From positions 186,001 through 250,000 of the forward strand of contig NZ_JALPQG010000001.1 in assembly GCF_023195695.1 (NCBI RefSeq): a DNA stretch of 64,000 nt, given 5' to 3'. The translations under genes were made by a program, and so were the position numbers. A model generated the notes under the pieces. The model was not told the DNA's origin, did not search any database, and worked only from the letters and a program-made list of their open reading frames with translations. The stretch comes from Aliiroseovarius sp. S1339 (GTDB lineage Bacteria; Pseudomonadota; Alphaproteobacteria; Rhodobacterales; Rhodobacteraceae). Positions 46,047-56,100 of this stretch are shown here, piece by piece (position 1 is the first letter of the stretch; each line of letters opens with the position of its first letter).

Positions 46047-47477
46047 ATGATGGATGAGCTTTGGACAGAAAGTGACCTGATGATACGGCTTTCAGAATAC
46101 GCACTCGACAGAATGCTGAGGTCGACTCTGCGCGACGGTGCACTGCACGTCGTCATGCCGTCCGGCGACAGTCATAGATACGGCGACCAAAGCCGCCATC
46201 CAGTAACAGTTCGGCTACGCGACGCCTCGACCGTAAGGCGTCTGGCATTAAACCCAGAAATGGCGTTGGGCGAAGCCTATATGAACGGGTCGCTGACGAT
46301 AGACGGGGATGATCTGCAAGGATTTTTGTCGTTGATCGTGCGCAATGCTCGGCTTGCTGCTGGAAATCGGGTCTGGTGGCAAAAGCCGCTGCTAAGATTA
46401 CGGTCTTCTTTGAGGGTGCTGGCGCAAAACAACGTCATAGAACGCGCGCGCGGCAACGTGGCACATCACTATGACCTTTCGGGGCGTCTGTACGACCTCT
46501 TTCTAGACGAGGACCGGCAGTATTCGTGCGGTTATTTCAAAACCCAGAACGAGACGCTGGAGCAGGCGCAGGCGTGCAAAAAGAAGCATATTGCCCGCAA
46601 ACTGATGATCGAACCGGGCATGTCGGTTCTGGATATTGGGTGCGGCTGGGGCGGAATGGCACTGACCTTGGCCAAAGACTACGATGCACGTGTTGTCGGC
46701 ATCACGCTGTCGCAAGAGCAGCATGCCTATGCAACACGGCGCGCAGAACGCGAAGGTCTGGCGCACAGGGTCGACTTTCGGCTCTGTGACTATCGCCACG
46801 TCAATCAAAGCTTTGACAGGATAGTCTCTATCGGGATGTTCGAACATGTGGGGTTGCGCCATTTCGATGAATACTTCCAGACGGTGCGCGACCGGCTGTT
46901 GCCGGATGGGATCGCCCTGATCCACACAATAGGCTGGGCTGGCCCGGCGGAGGGCACGAACCCGTGGATCGCCAAATACATCTTTCCGGGTGACTACATC
47001 CCGACCGTTTCAGAAGCCATGAGCGCCGTCGAGAAAGCCCGGCTGTGGGCAACTGACATCGAGTGTTGGCGCCTGCACTATGCCTATACATTGCGACATT
47101 GGTACAACCGCTTTCAGAAGAATGAAGATCAGGTGGCGGCGATGTATGATGATCGCTTTGTCAGGATGTGGCGCTTTTATCTTGCCGCGTGCGAGCAAAC
47201 CTTTCGCAATGGCCCGCAAGCAGTTTTCCAGTTCCAGTTGTCACGATATATCGATGCCGTCCCGCCGACGCGCGACTATATCTATGACAGATCAGGTTTT
47301 GCGGCGATCACACAGGCGGACGGTGCAGGACGGCCAACGCATTATGCAGGCAATGGACGGGCAGTTCGTCCAAACGATTTAGGCAATTCACATTATTTCC
47401 CTCGAAAGGAGCAAGACAATGATCGACAAAATCCTTCTGGCCGTCGATGGGTCTCAGAACGCACAAAGGGCCGTTGA
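46047..47477 (+). CDS. Cyclopropane-fatty-acyl-phospholipid synthase family protein
   Basis: A 476-residue AdoMet-dependent methyltransferase that adds a methylene bridge to unsaturated membrane lipids. The AdoMet site is VLDIGCGWGGMAL near residue 194; IGMFEHVGLRHFDEYF and the acidic HYAYTLRHWYNRF part near 345 are family marks. The start is uncertain: 46047 fits the FNR box, 46080 is possible, and the frame opens at 45930. The family normally ends close to the PPTRDYIYD motif; here some 35 extra residues run on and overlap the next gene by 59 bases, which suggests a lost stop. Confidence 0.88.
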   Translation: MMDELWTESDLMIRLSEYALDRMLRSTLRDGALHVVMPSGDSHRYGDQSRHPVTVRLRDASTVRRLALNPEMALGEAYMNGSLTIDGDDLQGFLSLIVRNARLAAGNRVWWQKPLLRLRSSLRVLAQNNVIERARGNVAHHYDLSGRLYDLFLDEDRQYSCGYFKTQNETLEQAQACKKKHIARKLMIEPGMSVLDIGCGWGGMALTLAKDYDARVVGITLSQEQHAYATRRAEREGLAHRVDFRLCDYRHVNQSFDRIVSIGMFEHVGLRHFDEYFQTVRDRLLPDGIALIHTIGWAGPAEGTNPWIAKYIFPGDYIPTVSEAMSAVEKARLWATDIECWRLHYAYTLRHWYNRFQKNEDQVAAMYDDRFVRMWRFYLAACEQTFRNGPQAVFQFQLSRYIDAVPPTRDYIYDRSGFAAITQADGAGRPTHYAGNGRAVRPNDLGNSHYFPRKEQDNDRQNPSGRRWVSERTKGR

Positions 47478-47946
47478 CCTTGCAGCTGAACTGGCAGGCA
47501 AACTGAACGCAAATATGTTCATCGTGCATGTCACGATGCGCGGTCGTCCGGCCGAGGAGTTGGTGCATATGGCTGAGGTGGAACATCTGGTCAAAGAAGT
47601 GCAAACAGTCATTTCTCCGGGCATCGCATATGTGACGGGAAGTCACCCCGAATTTCTGGGGGGCAGTAGGACGGATCCAAGAACCGAAAACATCATATCG
47701 GTTCTTGGAGAGCAGATCGTCGCCAGAGCGAAAAAACGTTGCGCTGAACGAGGTGTCAATAACGCCAAGACCTCCGTGCGTGCAGGCGACTACGCCGAAG
47801 AAATCCTGGGCGCCGCCAACGAATTCAACGTCGACATGATCGTCATCGGGTCGCGCGGACTTGGTGTTCTCAAGAGCACCGTATTGGGCAGCGTCTCGCA
47901 AAAAGTTCTGCACAATGCGGACTGTAGCGTCCTGACAGTCAGATAG
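47419..47946 (+). CDS. Universal stress protein (UspA family)
   Basis: A 175-residue Usp domain. ILLAVDGSQNAQRAVDLA at the start and VIGSRGLGVLKSTVLGSVSQKVL near residue 135 (G-2x-G-9x-GS) show an ATP-binding type. A perfect AAGGAGC ribosome site lies 8 bases before the ATG. It follows and overlaps cyclopropane synthase and probably shares its FNR-controlled promoter. Confidence 0.92.
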   Translation: MIDKILLAVDGSQNAQRAVDLAAELAGKLNANMFIVHVTMRGRPAEELVHMAEVEHLVKEVQTVISPGIAYVTGSHPEFLGGSRTDPRTENIISVLGEQIVARAKKRCAERGVNNAKTSVRAGDYAEEILGAANEFNVDMIVIGSRGLGVLKSTVLGSVSQKVLHNADCSVLTVR

Positions 47947-47994
47947 GTCAGCAGACCCGCTTTTCGAACGCCGCAGCGTCCCATGCACATTGGA

Positions 47995-48261
47995 TCAGGC
48001 TTCGCCGTCGATATTCCAGACTTGGCGAAGATCAGTAACGATATTTTTGGGTACCTTGAAATAGCGCGCAATCTCTGGATCAGACAGCCCGAGGTCTGCG
48101 AGCGTTGCCAGGCAACTTTTCGGCGTTGGCCCCAGAATATGCATGTATTTCTGCAATTCATAAGTCAGTTCGCTTCGCTTTGGTTGAACCTGCGACGGAA
48201 GCAAACGCCCGCCGGGGCCAAGCCACCGCATAACATCCAGGCAGCTTTCATTGTCGGTCAT
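47995..48261 (-). CDS. Small protein, unknown function
   Basis: About 88 residues from the internal ATG (frame opens at 48285). The middle has a possible HTH (ADLGLSDPEIARYFKVPKNIVTDLRQ). It could be a small DNA-binding protein, but the match is short. It is convergent with the Usp gene and divergent from the alcohol dehydrogenase. Confidence 0.55.
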   Translation of the reverse strand: MTDNESCLDVMRWLGPGGRLLPSQVQPKRSELTYELQKYMHILGPTPKSCLATLADLGLSDPEIARYFKVPKNIVTDLRQVWNIDGEA

Positions 48262-48335
48262 CGCGAAATTTTCACCTCCACACATGGCTAAGCACGAACG
48301 TGATTCAACTGATAAGAGCGATAATTATCCCTCAA

Positions 48336-48349
48336 GTGATTCCGATCAA
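48336..48349 (+). promoter_or_regulatory. FNR/FixK-type box upstream of the zinc alcohol dehydrogenase
   Basis: GTGATTCCGATCAA, nine of ten half-site bases match. A start at about 48384 would be expected for the gene at 48497; the small minus-strand gene is also near. Confidence 0.7.
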
Positions 48350-48496
48350 TATGTCCGTTGGAATTCTTTCGTTTGGCAGAAATTTGCTGACTACAGATTA
48401 AGGATAGGCGGCATTTTTACCATGGCCGAGTGATCCGCATCATTCTTGCCCGCAACAGACGGTTTACAAGCCGTGGCCATCGATGGAGAGAAATTG

Positions 48497-49480
48497 ATGA
48501 AAGCAATGGTTCTGCACAAAGGGACGGCCGAACTTCGGCTTGAGGATGTGGCTGTGCCAACCTGCGGGCCCCGACAGGTACGGCTCGTTATTGAGGCTTG
48601 CGGTGTCTGTCGCACTGACTTGCATATCGTCGACGCGGAACTAACGGACCCGGTGTTGCCCCTTATTCCCGGACACGAAATTGTCGGTAGGATCGCGCAA
48701 GTCGGCGGGGAAGTTGAAGGATTGGCGATCGGCCAACGCGTGGGGGTGCCATGGCTGGGACAGACCTGTGGCCATTGCCCCTATTGCAAGGCAGGACGCG
48801 AAAACCTGTGTGATGCACCCGGTTTTACGGGATACACCTTGAACGGCGGCTATGCCGAAGAATGCGTCGCCGATGCCGCCTATGTTTTTGCGCTTTCGCG
48901 CGATGCGGACCCGGTCGGGTTGGCCCCCCTGCTGTGCGCCGGACTGATTGGGTATCGCAGCTATTCCATGGCGGGTGACGCGCAGCGATTGGGGTTCTAT
49001 GGTTTTGGCGCGGCGGCACACATCCTTGCCCAGATCGCTGTATGGCAGGGCCGTGACGTATATGCCTTCACGCAACCGGGCGACAGCGCCGGACAGGATT
49101 TTGCGCGCGCAACTGGTGCCGTCTGGGCGGGCGGTTCCGACATGGCCCCCGACGTTTTCCTGGACGCTGCGATCATCTTTGCACCTGTGGGCGCGCTTGT
49201 CCCAAAGGCTTTGAAAGCAGTCCGCAAGGGTGGTCGTGTCGTCTGTGCGGGTATTCACATGAGTGACATTCCGTCATTTCCCTATGCGGACTTATGGCAT
49301 GAGCGTCAGATCATGTCCGTCGCCAACCTTACGCGGCAGGACGGCGCGGCTTTTTTTCCGCTGGCCGAAAAGGCCGGTGTCCAAACCCATACAACACGCT
49401 ATCCACTCAAAGACGCAAATAAAGCCTTGGACGACCTGCGAAACGGCCATCTGAACGGTGCCGCGGTGCTTGTGCCCTAA
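48497..49480 (+). CDS. Zinc-dependent alcohol dehydrogenase (AdhA-like)
   Basis: A 327-residue MDR alcohol dehydrogenase. Catalytic zinc ligands are C38 (GVCRTD) and H60-E61 (PGHE); the structural zinc cysteines lie in CGHCPYCKAGRENLC near residue 94. The nucleotide fold is GFYGFGAAAHILAQIA. ATG 48497 follows GGAGAG. It would interconvert an alcohol and an aldehyde with NAD(P)H, which fits low-oxygen metabolism. Confidence 0.9.
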   Translation: MKAMVLHKGTAELRLEDVAVPTCGPRQVRLVIEACGVCRTDLHIVDAELTDPVLPLIPGHEIVGRIAQVGGEVEGLAIGQRVGVPWLGQTCGHCPYCKAGRENLCDAPGFTGYTLNGGYAEECVADAAYVFALSRDADPVGLAPLLCAGLIGYRSYSMAGDAQRLGFYGFGAAAHILAQIAVWQGRDVYAFTQPGDSAGQDFARATGAVWAGGSDMAPDVFLDAAIIFAPVGALVPKALKAVRKGGRVVCAGIHMSDIPSFPYADLWHERQIMSVANLTRQDGAAFFPLAEKAGVQTHTTRYPLKDANKALDDLRNGHLNGAAVLVP

Positions 49481-49515
49481 GACGTTCTTGGCCTGAAAGA
49501 TACTTCGCGCCACGA

Positions 49516-49529
49516 TTGATCGACCTCAC
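49516..49529 (+). promoter_or_regulatory. Possible FNR/FixK-type box upstream of the three-domain fusion gene
   Basis: TTGATCGACCTCAC, eight of ten half-site bases match. The centre is 41.5 bases before ATG 49564, so use at -41.5 would give a leaderless mRNA; read-through from the dehydrogenase gene is an alternative. Confidence 0.5.
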
Positions 49530-49563
49530 TCTTGGAAGCCGCCGACGTCATAGACTCGCCACC

Positions 49564-52221
49564 ATGGAACAAGTGATTTTCACGTTTACTGATCGCGCTG
49601 ACGCGGGCCGGCAATTGGCTGAAGTTCTGGTGGCGCTGGAGCTTGATCAGCCGTTGATTTATGCCCTGCCCCGCGGCGGCGTGCCAGTGGCCGTCGAGAT
49701 CGCAAAATCGCTTCATGCGCCGCTTGATCTATTACTAGTCCGAAAAATCGGTGCACCGCGAAATCCCGAGGTTGCCCTTGGCGCAATTGTTGAGGGAGCG
49801 AGCCGAGAGATTGTCATCAACGAAAGCGTGAAACGCCTGTCTGGTGCTGACGAGGCTTTCATCTCAGAGGCTGTGGCCAGCCAACGAGCCGAGCTTGAAC
49901 GACGCAAAAGGCGTTATCTGGGCGATCGCCCGAGGCTGGACCCAACGGGTCGAACCGTTGTTGTCGTAGACGACGGACTGGCCACCGGTGCCACGATGAA
50001 GGCGGCTTTGATCGGGCTGAAACGCTCCAATCCGAAGCGGATCATCGTTGCCCTTCCGGTCGCGCCGAAAGAGGCATTGGAGGAAATTTCCGATCAGGCA
50101 GACGATGTAATTTGCCTGCATCCAGCGGAAGTGTTCCGGGGCGTCGGCGGCTTTTACCGCAACTTTCACCAGTTGTCGGACAACGAAACAGTGGCCCTGC
50201 TGGGTCAGGTTTCGACCCGACCGACAAATACCGCGCGCGCAGTCACGCCAGCCCGCCACAAACGGCAAGCGTCCATTCCTCCGCTTGGCTTGCCCGGCGA
50301 TCTGACGGTTCCACCAAATCCGCACGGCATCGTCCTGTTTGCGCATGGTAGCGGGTCTAGCCGCCACAGCCCACGAAATACATACGTGGCCGACAGACTC
50401 AATGCAGAAGGGTTTGCGACGCTTTTGTTCGACCTTCTGACACCGGAGGAAGGACAAGACCGCAGAAACGTATTCGACATACCGCTGCTGGCCGACCGCG
50501 TGGTGGAAGCGTCGATCTGGATCACATCTGAGCCTGATCTTGAAGATTTGCCGGTCGGGGTTTTTGGGGCAAGCACGGGTGCCGGAGCCGCGCTTGTAGC
50601 AGCGGCTGAACTCAAAGGCCGGGTGGCAGCGGTTGTTTCGCGTGGCGGGCGGCCAGATTTGGCCACGGATTACTTACCGCAAGTCACCAGCCCTGCGTTG
50701 CTGATCGTTGGCAGTCTGGACCACGACGTCATCCGGCTGAACCAACAGGCGCTTGCTGCGATGACCTGTGAGAAGAAACTGGAGATCGTGCCGGGGGCGG
50801 GTCATCTATTTGAAGAGCCGGGCACACTGGATCGTGCCGTCGATCATGCCGCCCAATGGTTCAAGGCGTATCTGCGCCCGGCGGTGGCCGCACGACCGAA
50901 GCCCGCGCCGCGACCAAAAGTCGACACCGCCCTGTCCGTCCTGCGGGCCGCCGCTGAGCCCCTGCCCCCGATCAATGATCCTGATTTCGCAAAGGCATTC
51001 GACCGTTTCGGAACAAAGCGCGTGGTGCTTCTCGGTGAGGCCTCACATGGCACCTCGGAATTTTACCGGGCGCGGGCCGCGATTACCCAACGACTGATTG
51101 AAAATTTCGGCTTTTCAATTGTCGCAGTTGAGGCCGATTGGCCGGACGCTGCGGCCGTTAACCGCCACATTCGACAAGTGAGTCCCGCACCCATGAACCC
51201 GCCGCCCTTTGCGCGCTTTCCCACATGGATGTGGCGCAACGTCGAGTTTGATGCTTTCACGCGCGATTTGGAGAAATACAACCGGGCAAGAAAGATCGAC
51301 GACCGCGTCGCATTCTATGGCCTCGACCTCTACAATATGAATGCATCGATTGCGGCGGTTCTGGCGTATCTTGATCGCGTCGACGAAGCGGCAGCCGCTG
51401 TAGCCCGCTCGCGTTATGCCTGTTTGTCAGCATGGTCGCATGACCCCGTTGCCTACGGCCGCGCTGCGCTGACGCGCGGGTTTTCTGAATGTGAAAAGCC
51501 GGTCACGCAAATCCTGATTGATCTGTTCAAGAAGCAATTGGACTATACCGCGCAAGACGGCGATGCGTTTTTTGATGCGGCGCAAAACGCACGACTGGTC
51601 ACCAGTGCAGAGCGGTATTACCGCGCGATGTATTACGGTTCGCAAGTGTCTTGGAACCTGCGCGACAAGCACATGTTCCAGACATTGAACCAAATTCTAG
51701 ACCATGCTGGGCCGGACAAAAAAGCTGTTGTCTGGGCGCATAATTCTCATATCGGCGATGCGCGTTTCACGGACATGGGACGCAACCGTGGCGAGTTGAA
51801 CATCGGTCAACTTTGCCGCGAGAAATATGGCGACGCGGCCGCCCTGATTGGATTTGGAACTGCATCAGGCACCGTTGCTGCCGCGTCCGAATGGGACGCC
51901 CCAATGGAGACAAAAGACATCCGCCCCCCGCGCCCCGAAAGCTATGAGGCGCTTTTCCATGGCCTCGATCTTGAACGCTTCCTGTGGGACTTCAAAAAGG
52001 AACAATCAGCTGATTTCCTGCGGCTCCTGTCCCAGCAAAGATTGCAGCGCTACATCGGCGTCATTTATCGGCCCGAGACTGAACGTGCGAGCCACTACAG
52101 CTATGCCACGCTGCCTGACCAATATGATGCTTTCGTCTGGTTTGACCAAACGCAGGCGGTCACAGCGCTGCCCACACTGGCAAACACCAAAGAGGACGAA
52201 ACCTATCCGTTTGGCTTGTGA
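49564..52221 (+). CDS. Phosphoribosyltransferase / alpha-beta hydrolase / erythromycin esterase fusion
   Basis: An 885-residue three-domain protein. Residues about 1-215 are a type I phosphoribosyltransferase with ALPRGGVPVA and the PRPP loop VVVVDDGLATGATM near 133. Residues about 245-445 are a dienelactone hydrolase-like fold with nucleophile Ser in GASTGAG near 337, Asp in GSLDHDV and His in GAGHLFEEPG. Residues about 470-885 are an erythromycin esterase-type domain (LLGEASHGTSEFYRAR near 489, EADWPDA, WAHNSHIGD). The fusion is known in proteobacteria, often near stress genes; the reaction is unknown and antibiotic hydrolysis should not be assumed. The frame opens at TTG 49516. Confidence 0.87.
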   Translation: MEQVIFTFTDRADAGRQLAEVLVALELDQPLIYALPRGGVPVAVEIAKSLHAPLDLLLVRKIGAPRNPEVALGAIVEGASREIVINESVKRLSGADEAFISEAVASQRAELERRKRRYLGDRPRLDPTGRTVVVVDDGLATGATMKAALIGLKRSNPKRIIVALPVAPKEALEEISDQADDVICLHPAEVFRGVGGFYRNFHQLSDNETVALLGQVSTRPTNTARAVTPARHKRQASIPPLGLPGDLTVPPNPHGIVLFAHGSGSSRHSPRNTYVADRLNAEGFATLLFDLLTPEEGQDRRNVFDIPLLADRVVEASIWITSEPDLEDLPVGVFGASTGAGAALVAAAELKGRVAAVVSRGGRPDLATDYLPQVTSPALLIVGSLDHDVIRLNQQALAAMTCEKKLEIVPGAGHLFEEPGTLDRAVDHAAQWFKAYLRPAVAARPKPAPRPKVDTALSVLRAAAEPLPPINDPDFAKAFDRFGTKRVVLLGEASHGTSEFYRARAAITQRLIENFGFSIVAVEADWPDAAAVNRHIRQVSPAPMNPPPFARFPTWMWRNVEFDAFTRDLEKYNRARKIDDRVAFYGLDLYNMNASIAAVLAYLDRVDEAAAAVARSRYACLSAWSHDPVAYGRAALTRGFSECEKPVTQILIDLFKKQLDYTAQDGDAFFDAAQNARLVTSAERYYRAMYYGSQVSWNLRDKHMFQTLNQILDHAGPDKKAVVWAHNSHIGDARFTDMGRNRGELNIGQLCREKYGDAAALIGFGTASGTVAAASEWDAPMETKDIRPPRPESYEALFHGLDLERFLWDFKKEQSADFLRLLSQQRLQRYIGVIYRPETERASHYSYATLPDQYDAFVWFDQTQAVTALPTLANTKEDETYPFGL

Positions 52222-52320
52222 ACTTGCCCCGAAAACCTGCGGGTCGTTCTTACATCTGCACGTGTCTCAGGTGCCTTCTTTATGTCTTGATGAGGGAAAA
52301 TATGACGAACAGAAAGCAGC

Positions 52321-52473
52321 ATGGAAGTAAGCAAAGAGACGACTGATCAAACCAACGAGGAGTCGGCGACGGAAGAACCCGACATAGCCATCCCGGATTG
52401 GGACGAAGAACGAGAGATGCGCACTTGCCGAGGCCGAGAGCGCGCGCAAACGCGCCACGAAAAAGTGACTTAA
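52321..52473 (+). CDS. Small acidic ORF, doubtful
   Basis: A 50-codon frame beginning MEVSKETTDQTNEES with an acidic first half (PDIAIPDWDEERE). In the +1 frame the end reads ALAEAESARKRATKK and stops at nearly the same place, which looks more like a natural protein end than the CRGRERAQTRHEKVT of this frame. So it may be a small gene with a one-base frameshift. No family recognised; only a weak ribosome site is visible. Confidence 0.3.
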   Translation: MEVSKETTDQTNEESATEEPDIAIPDWDEEREMRTCRGRERAQTRHEKVT

Positions 52474-52521
52474 GTTCAGCGGCTTACAGGCGCTAATGCA
52501 CGCACTGGCACCGTGCTCCGC

Positions 52522-53004
52522 TCACTCTTGATCATACCTGACGAAATCGGCAAATGCGGGATTGCGTTGGGTCACCGCCACCTCGACCGACATTCCGGGT
52601 TCCCTGGTCCGCAGTTCATCCAACACGTCCTCGATCAATCGCAGGAACGCGACATTGCGAACTTCCGCATGACCGATCCGTTTTGTTGATATCGTCATGT
52701 TCAAGAGGCTGAAGCGGCACCGCGCTGTCAAGAACAGATGTCGCACATGATCAACGTGCCCGTGTGTTTGCAGACACTGCCAAAATGTCTCGGTCTCGGG
52801 GCTGCCAAAAGTCAGCAACGTCCGAGAGTCCGGGTCGGCGAGCACTGTCTCAAACAGAATCCGACCCGAGGCTTCATCGCGGATTGTCACGTCAACACCG
52901 TCATCGGTGCCCATGTCCGTGATGTCCAGTGCCAGCAATGGCCTTTCATTCATCGGACTGGCAGCGTGCCGGAGCTGACCGGTTCTGTTGAACGCGCAGC
53001 GCAT
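52522..53004 (-). CDS. Hypothetical protein under an FNR-type box
   Basis: A 160-residue protein from ATG 53004, which has AAGGAGAGG 4 bases in front. Mixed alpha/beta with no membrane segment; a pair of histidines in THGHVDHVRH near residue 80 is the only striking motif. No family recognised. The FNR-type box 53081-53094 is well placed for this start. Confidence 0.68.
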   Translation of the reverse strand: MRCAFNRTGQLRHAASPMNERPLLALDITDMGTDDGVDVTIRDEASGRILFETVLADPDSRTLLTFGSPETETFWQCLQTHGHVDHVRHLFLTARCRFSLLNMTISTKRIGHAEVRNVAFLRLIEDVLDELRTREPGMSVEVAVTQRNPAFADFVRYDQE

Positions 53005-53080
53005 ATGACCTCTCCTTCGACAAGGCAGGCTTTCCTCGCCCGCCAACTGTCTTAGGGTGGTCCAAATTCCCGCACTGGAA

Positions 53081-53094
53081 TTGATATTTCTCAA
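53081..53094 (-). promoter_or_regulatory. FNR/FixK-type box upstream of the 160-residue protein
   Basis: TTGATATTTCTCAA, nine of ten half-site bases match. The centre is 84 bases before the start at 53004, leaving a 42-nt leader at -41.5. Confidence 0.75.
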
Positions 53095-53124
53095 AGGCCG
53101 TTGAAAATATGTTCTGTGGCGCTG

Positions 53125-56100
53125 TTAAGTGGGTGCATCCAGCAATTTGCGCAGGGTTTTGGAAAGTGTGTCAATGTCATAGGGTTTGCGCAGAACTGGC
53201 CAAGTCGCATCATCGGTCGTGCGGGCAAATCCGGTTGTCAGAATGATCTCCAAGTCCGGGTGAAGCGCGCTTGCCCTGTTGGCCAGTTCAAACCCGTCGA
53301 TGCCCCCTGGCATCACAATATCTGACAGCATCAGATTGATATCACGCCCTTTTTCCAGATGCGCCAGCGCTGCGCGCCCGTCCGCAGCCTCGACAACCGA
53401 GTAGCCCAAGTGTTCAAGACGCTGCTGAGTCAGGTTTCGCACCCTTGGATCGTCCTCGACCAGAAGAACGGTTTCACCCTTCGCCTCTCCTACTGCCCCA
53501 TTCGCCGCCGATGCGCCATTCTGTACGGCATCATTCCCCGCCGCGACTGCGGGTAGGTAAAGGCGCACCTCGGTGCCTTCGCCCAGTTTGCTGCGCAGGG
53601 TAAGAGCGCCGCCACTTTGCCGAGCCCAGCCATACATCATCGGCAGGCCCAGGCCGGTCCCCTTGCCGGGGTCTTTCGTGGTGAAAAACGGCTCGAACGC
53701 GCGGTCCATCACTTCGGATGTCATACCCGACCCTGTATCAATGACCGACAGGACGACATAATCCCCTGGGGCCAGATCAGCGTTGTCATCCGCGTGCTGA
53801 CCCGCGCCCACCTTTGCGTTATGCGCCCGGATCGTCAGGGTTCCCCCCTGCCCCATCGCGTCGCGGGCATTGATTGCCAAATTCAGCACGGCACTTTCGA
53901 TCTGCCCCGGATCAGCCAGCACCAGATCGACATCACTGTCCACGTCCGCCCTTATGACGATATGCTCGCCCAGTGTACGTTGCAAAATAGGTTTGAGCGC
54001 TTCAATAACATGGCTCATATCCAGTCGTTCGGGTGCCAGTCGTCGCCTTTTGGACAGTAGCAGTAATTTGGCAACCAGTGCCGCACCAAGATTTGCAGCC
54101 TCAAGGGCTTCGCCCAGAATGGACGCACGGTTGGGATCGTCAGGGCGCATTTCCAACAATTCGATATTGCCGATTATGACGGTCAGCAGGTTGTTGAAAT
54201 CATGCGCGATGCCGCCTGCCAACTGGCCGATAGCCTCCATTTTCTGGGCCTGTTCCAGCTGTTTTCGGCTTTCCCTTTCTGCGGTCAGATCGCGTATGAC
54301 GCCCAGAAACTGCCGATCACCGCCGATCACTACCTCTGATACTTTCAGATAGATCGGAACGGACGCTCCGGATTTTTGGCGCGCTTCCAACTCGCGGCCG
54401 ATGCCGATGATCTTGGCTTTTCCGGTCGAAAGATAGGCTGAAATATATCCGTCGTGCTGGTGTCGGTGCGGTTCGGACATCAGCATGTTCACGTTGCGGC
54501 CCAGCACCTCGGATTTGGTATAACCCAGAATCATCGCCGAGGGCGGGCTATAGCTGGTGACGATCCCGTTAGTATTGATCGTGATGATGGCCTCAGGTAC
54601 GGCATCCATAATGGCATGCAACCGGGCCTCCCGATCACGCAGCGATTGTTGCGCCCTTTTTTGTTCGGTCACATCTTCCAATGCCAATAAGATAAGGTCC
54701 GCGGCAGCATCTGGATTGGCCATCTTTTGGGCGTTTAGAACCAAATCCCTTTTGCCTTTTCCAGCAACCTTGATCGTCAGGCTGAAGGCCTCGACCGATG
54801 GTCCCTCAGGCACGACACGCCCAAGATGGCGGCGCAACTCGGCCGTATCCCATTGGCCGTCTGCCAGCGCAAAAAGGCTTTTTCCGACGACGTCTGCATC
54901 TGTCGTATCGAACAGCCGATGAAAGGACCGGTTGGCCTGGATAAGATTCAGGTCTTCGTCAAGCGCCAGCAAGGGCGCGCGAGCCGTATTTACAATATTC
55001 TCTGCAAACCGCTGCGCCGTCAGTGTCTTGTGCTGGAACGCCTTGAGTTCAGAAACGTCCGAATAGGTAATCACCACACCGTCAATCTTTTCGTCCTGCG
55101 TGCGGTAGGGCAAAATCTGACGGTTATACCATTTGCCATCCTCCGCCTGCACTTCGGCCTTAACGGGAACCAGGGTTTCCTGCACTTTCGCAATGTCATC
55201 GAACAGGCTTGGGTCGTCGAGCTTGCTGGTGAAATCGCTGATCGGGCGGCCGACATCCTTGCTGATCAAATTGAAAAGACCACGGGTTGTCGGTGTAAAG
55301 CGCATGATTTCCCGGTCGCGATTCAGGAAAATCGTGGCAATTCCCGAGCTGGCCAGAAAGTTGTTCAGGTCGTCCGACAGTTGCCGCTCGGCGTCAATCT
55401 TCTGCTGCAACTGAGTGTTCAGCGTGATCAGTTCCTCGTTCAGTGACTGCAACTCTTCTTTTGAAGTTTCAAGTTCTTCATTCGTCGACTGGAACTCTTC
55501 GTTCATCGACATGGCTTCTTCGTTGCTGGCCTTCAACTCCTCAGTCGAGCGCTCATAGTCGCGAATGGTATTGCGCAGATCGGCGCGGGTTTTTTCCAGC
55601 TCGCGCTCCAGCAGATGGGTCGCTGCGCCCTCTTGCGGTGGGCTGGTCGTAACCGATGCTGGTTCCGCACGATCCTGGAAGGTCACAAGGAACGGTCGTG
55701 CACCATCCAGAACGATCGGATGTGCGTGTATGTCAACGGTCACGCTGGATCCGTCCCGCATCATTCTTGCGGTGTTGCTTGCCGTGTTGTCCGTTTCGCG
55801 CGCGGCGCGCAGAACGCTGGCCAACGGCGTGCGTAAACCGTCGCGCGCCATGGCCAGCAGATCGCGGCTGGCCTCGCCGGTTGCCACCTTGACATAGAGA
55901 TCTGTCCGACCTTCCAGATACAGGGTTTCTGCATTGGCATTCACTAGTACGGCGGCGGGTGCATAATTCTCGACCAACACACGCTGGCTAAGGTCGGCCA
56001 GTCGTAATCCACCGGGCAAGGGTGGCATGGCATGCGGCGAGGCACCCGTTCGCAACTGATAACCGGGGCCGACCGGCAACGGCAAGTGGCGCGCGCGTGA

